DNA of 16,039 nt, taken from positions 1 to 16,039 of the forward strand of contig DAOVVQ010000057.1 of NCBI GenBank assembly GCA_030637065.1, given 5' to 3'. The translations under genes were made by a program, and so were the position numbers. A model generated the notes under the pieces. The model saw nothing but the letters and a program-made list of their open reading frames with translations, was not told where the DNA came from and did no database searches. This DNA is from Planctomycetota bacterium (GTDB taxonomy: Bacteria; Planctomycetota; Phycisphaerae; Sedimentisphaerales; Anaerohalosphaeraceae). Below are positions 14,478-16,039 of this stretch, piece after piece (the stretch's first letter is position 1; each line of letters opens with the position of its first letter).

Positions 14478-16039
14478 CTATTTTATCAGTTCAAATTTGG
14501 CCGATCTCACATCTCTGCTGTTGGTTCCGACGAAGACCTCGAATTGGCCCAGTTCCGTCCCCCATGTCATGTCACGCCTGAGGAACTGTAATTGTTCCTT
14601 ACCCACGGCGAATACGATTCTCCGGCTCTCGCCTTTTTTTAGTTTGATCTTCTGGAATCCTTTAAGCTCTTTGACAGGGCGGGTTACGCTTGCGACAAGG
14701 TCGCGGATATATAACTGCACGACCTCTTTGCCGTCGTGGTCGCCGGTATTTTTAACCGTTGTTGTTACAGTTATTTTGCCTCCGGGCTTAAGGGTTCGGC
14801 TGTTAAGTTTGAGGTCGGAATAAGTAAATTTCGTGTAACTAAGGCCGAATCCGAACGGGTAAAGCGGGGCGTTGGGGCTGTCTATGTACCTGGAGGCGTA
14901 CTTGAAATCGGGTTTGGCTGGGTCGGCTGGGCGACCGGTATTTTTCATATTATAATGGATTGGGATCTGTCCGACATTGCGGGGGAAGGTTGCGGGCAGT
15001 TTGCCGGAGGGGTTGTATTTGCCGAATATAGTGTCAGCGGCGGCCTTGCCACCTTCCAGACCGGGGAGCCACACTTCGAGGATCGAATCAGCCAATAAAG
15101 ATTCCTTCTCAAGGGTGAGGGGACGGCCATTCATCAGGATAAGAACTATGGGTCTGCCTGTTTTCTTTATCTCTTCGAGGAGTTCGGTCTGCACTCCGGG
15201 GATATCGATATCGGTCCGGCTGGCTGCCTCGCCGGTCATGTTCCAGGCCTCACCGAGCACCATTACGACGGTATCGCTGTTTCGGGCGACCTTTACGGCT
15301 TCGGCGAAGCCGGATCTGTCATCGGAGGCGATGTCACAACCCTTCGCGAAAGCCGTCTTGCCTGCGACATTATTCCTTTTGATCCCGTTTAGAACCGTCT
15401 CGGCGTTTTCCCACTCGCCGACAGCCTGCCATGAGCCTAAAAGGTCCCTTTGAGCCTCGGCAAGAGGGCCGATGACCGCGATATTCCGTCCGGACTTTAA
15501 GGGCAGAAGCCGGTCGTCATTTTTCAGCAGCACAAAAGAACTGCACGCCATATCGTAAGCGGCTTTCAGATGCGGCTTCGAGTATATGAGCCTTTTTTCC
15601 CGCTCCTCGTCGCAATATCGGTATGGATCGTCAAACAGGCCCAGCTTGAGTTTAATGTTCAGGATATTTCGTACTGCATTGTCGATGTGGTCTTCGGTGA
15701 CTATGCCATCGGCAACCAGCTTCTCAAGGTACTTGTCGTAAACTTCCCCCTGCATGTCCATGTCAACGCCTGCAAGGAGGGCCTGCTCGCCGGCCTGGTA
15801 TTCATCGGCGGCGGTGCCGTGTTTGATCATTTCATTGATGGAGGTATAGTCGGTTACCACAAAACCGTCGAAGCCCCATTCGTCTCTAAGGATCGTTTTC
15901 AGGAGAAAGCTGTTGGCTGTGGCGGGAACTCCGTTAAGTTCGTTAAATGAAGTCATGACGCTGAGGGCGCCTTCGTCGATGGCAGCCTTAAAAGGCGGGA
16001 GATAGACTTCACGGAGCACTCTTTCGGATATATCGACGG
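14478..16039 (-). CDS. GH3 family beta-glucosidase (partial, 5' end beyond right edge)
   Basis: The frame stays open to the window edge (VDISERVLREVYLPPFK), so the N-terminus is missing; a GTG at 16019 is internal. The visible 520 residues hold the end of the GH3 TIM-barrel with the nucleophile Asp in GFVVTDY (codon 15849-15851), and the second alpha/beta domain with NIAVIGPLA, GSWQAVGEWENAE and the likely acid/base Glu of MTGEAASRTDI. A C-terminal FN3-like domain (YPFGFGLSYTKF, GKEVVQLYIRD, RPVKELKGFQKI) follows. It hydrolyses terminal beta-linked sugars; with the GH144-type gene downstream, oligosaccharides of a beta-glucan are a likely substrate. Both genes probably share a promoter to the right of the window. 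Confidence 0.93.
   Translation of the reverse strand, partial: VDISERVLREVYLPPFKAAIDEGALSVMTSFNELNGVPATANSFLLKTILRDEWGFDGFVVTDYTSINEMIKHGTAADEYQAGEQALLAGVDMDMQGEVYDKYLEKLVADGIVTEDHIDNAVRNILNIKLKLGLFDDPYRYCDEEREKRLIYSKPHLKAAYDMACSSFVLLKNDDRLLPLKSGRNIAVIGPLAEAQRDLLGSWQAVGEWENAETVLNGIKRNNVAGKTAFAKGCDIASDDRSGFAEAVKVARNSDTVVMVLGEAWNMTGEAASRTDIDIPGVQTELLEEIKKTGRPIVLILMNGRPLTLEKESLLADSILEVWLPGLEGGKAAADTIFGKYNPSGKLPATFPRNVGQIPIHYNMKNTGRPADPAKPDFKYASRYIDSPNAPLYPFGFGLSYTKFTYSDLKLNSRTLKPGGKITVTTTVKNTGDHDGKEVVQLYIRDLVASVTRPVKELKGFQKIKLKKGESRRIVFAVGKEQLQFLRRDMTWGTELGQFEVFVGTNSRDVRSAKFELIK

Noticed and set aside
1..16039. CRISPR arrays, insertion sequences, tRNA or rRNA genes
   Set aside because: I saw no regularly spaced direct repeats, transposase frames or RNA gene signatures on either strand.

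Overview
The window is a nitrogen-assimilation island, with a polysaccharide-degradation pair at its right end. Nearly every gene lies on the minus strand; the exception is a sigma-54 activator in the middle. The cell is Gram-negative: it has an outer-membrane beta-barrel gene and a lipoprotein signal. Gene content and the KaiC-like/PPDK-type protein make me lean to Planctomycetota (Phycisphaerae-like). That is an impression, since no phylogenetic marker is present.

Layout from left to right: the start of gltB (glutamate synthase large subunit, running off the left edge); a KaiC-like plus PEP/pyruvate-binding protein of unknown role; gdhA (NADP-type glutamate dehydrogenase); glnA (glutamine synthetase I); an operon of TorF-type porin, amt and glnB (written right to left); a divergent NifA-like GAF/AAA+/Fis activator on the plus strand; a DUF438-hemerythrin gene; then a GH144-type glycoside hydrolase and a truncated GH3 beta-glucosidase.

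Two regulatory layers can be read. First, three textbook sigma-54 promoters (TGGCAC-N5-TTGC) sit upstream of glnA, the porin-amt-glnB operon and the hemerythrin gene. The only sigma-54 activator in view lies among them, so these may form one local regulon. Second, gltB and gdhA lack that promoter. Both instead carry a shared 70-odd-nt upstream element (about 77% identical, in two otherwise unrelated intergenic regions). It has a 5' palindrome, a TATRAT box and a 3' inverted repeat whose sequence changes preserve pairing. This is the best candidate here for an undescribed regulatory element.

Other points: the PII protein lacks the uridylylation tyrosine (Phe at position 51) while GlnA keeps its adenylylation tyrosine; an 90-bp multi-branched palindromic repeat sits between the convergent activator and hemerythrin genes; and rho-independent terminators follow glnB, glnA and gdhA, so these are separate transcription units.

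Working model: the porin and Amt admit ammonium, PII gates Amt by ligand binding, GlnA and GltB form the GS-GOGAT cycle, and GdhA provides the alternative route. The activator drives high-affinity uptake and GlnA, and possibly the hemerythrin.
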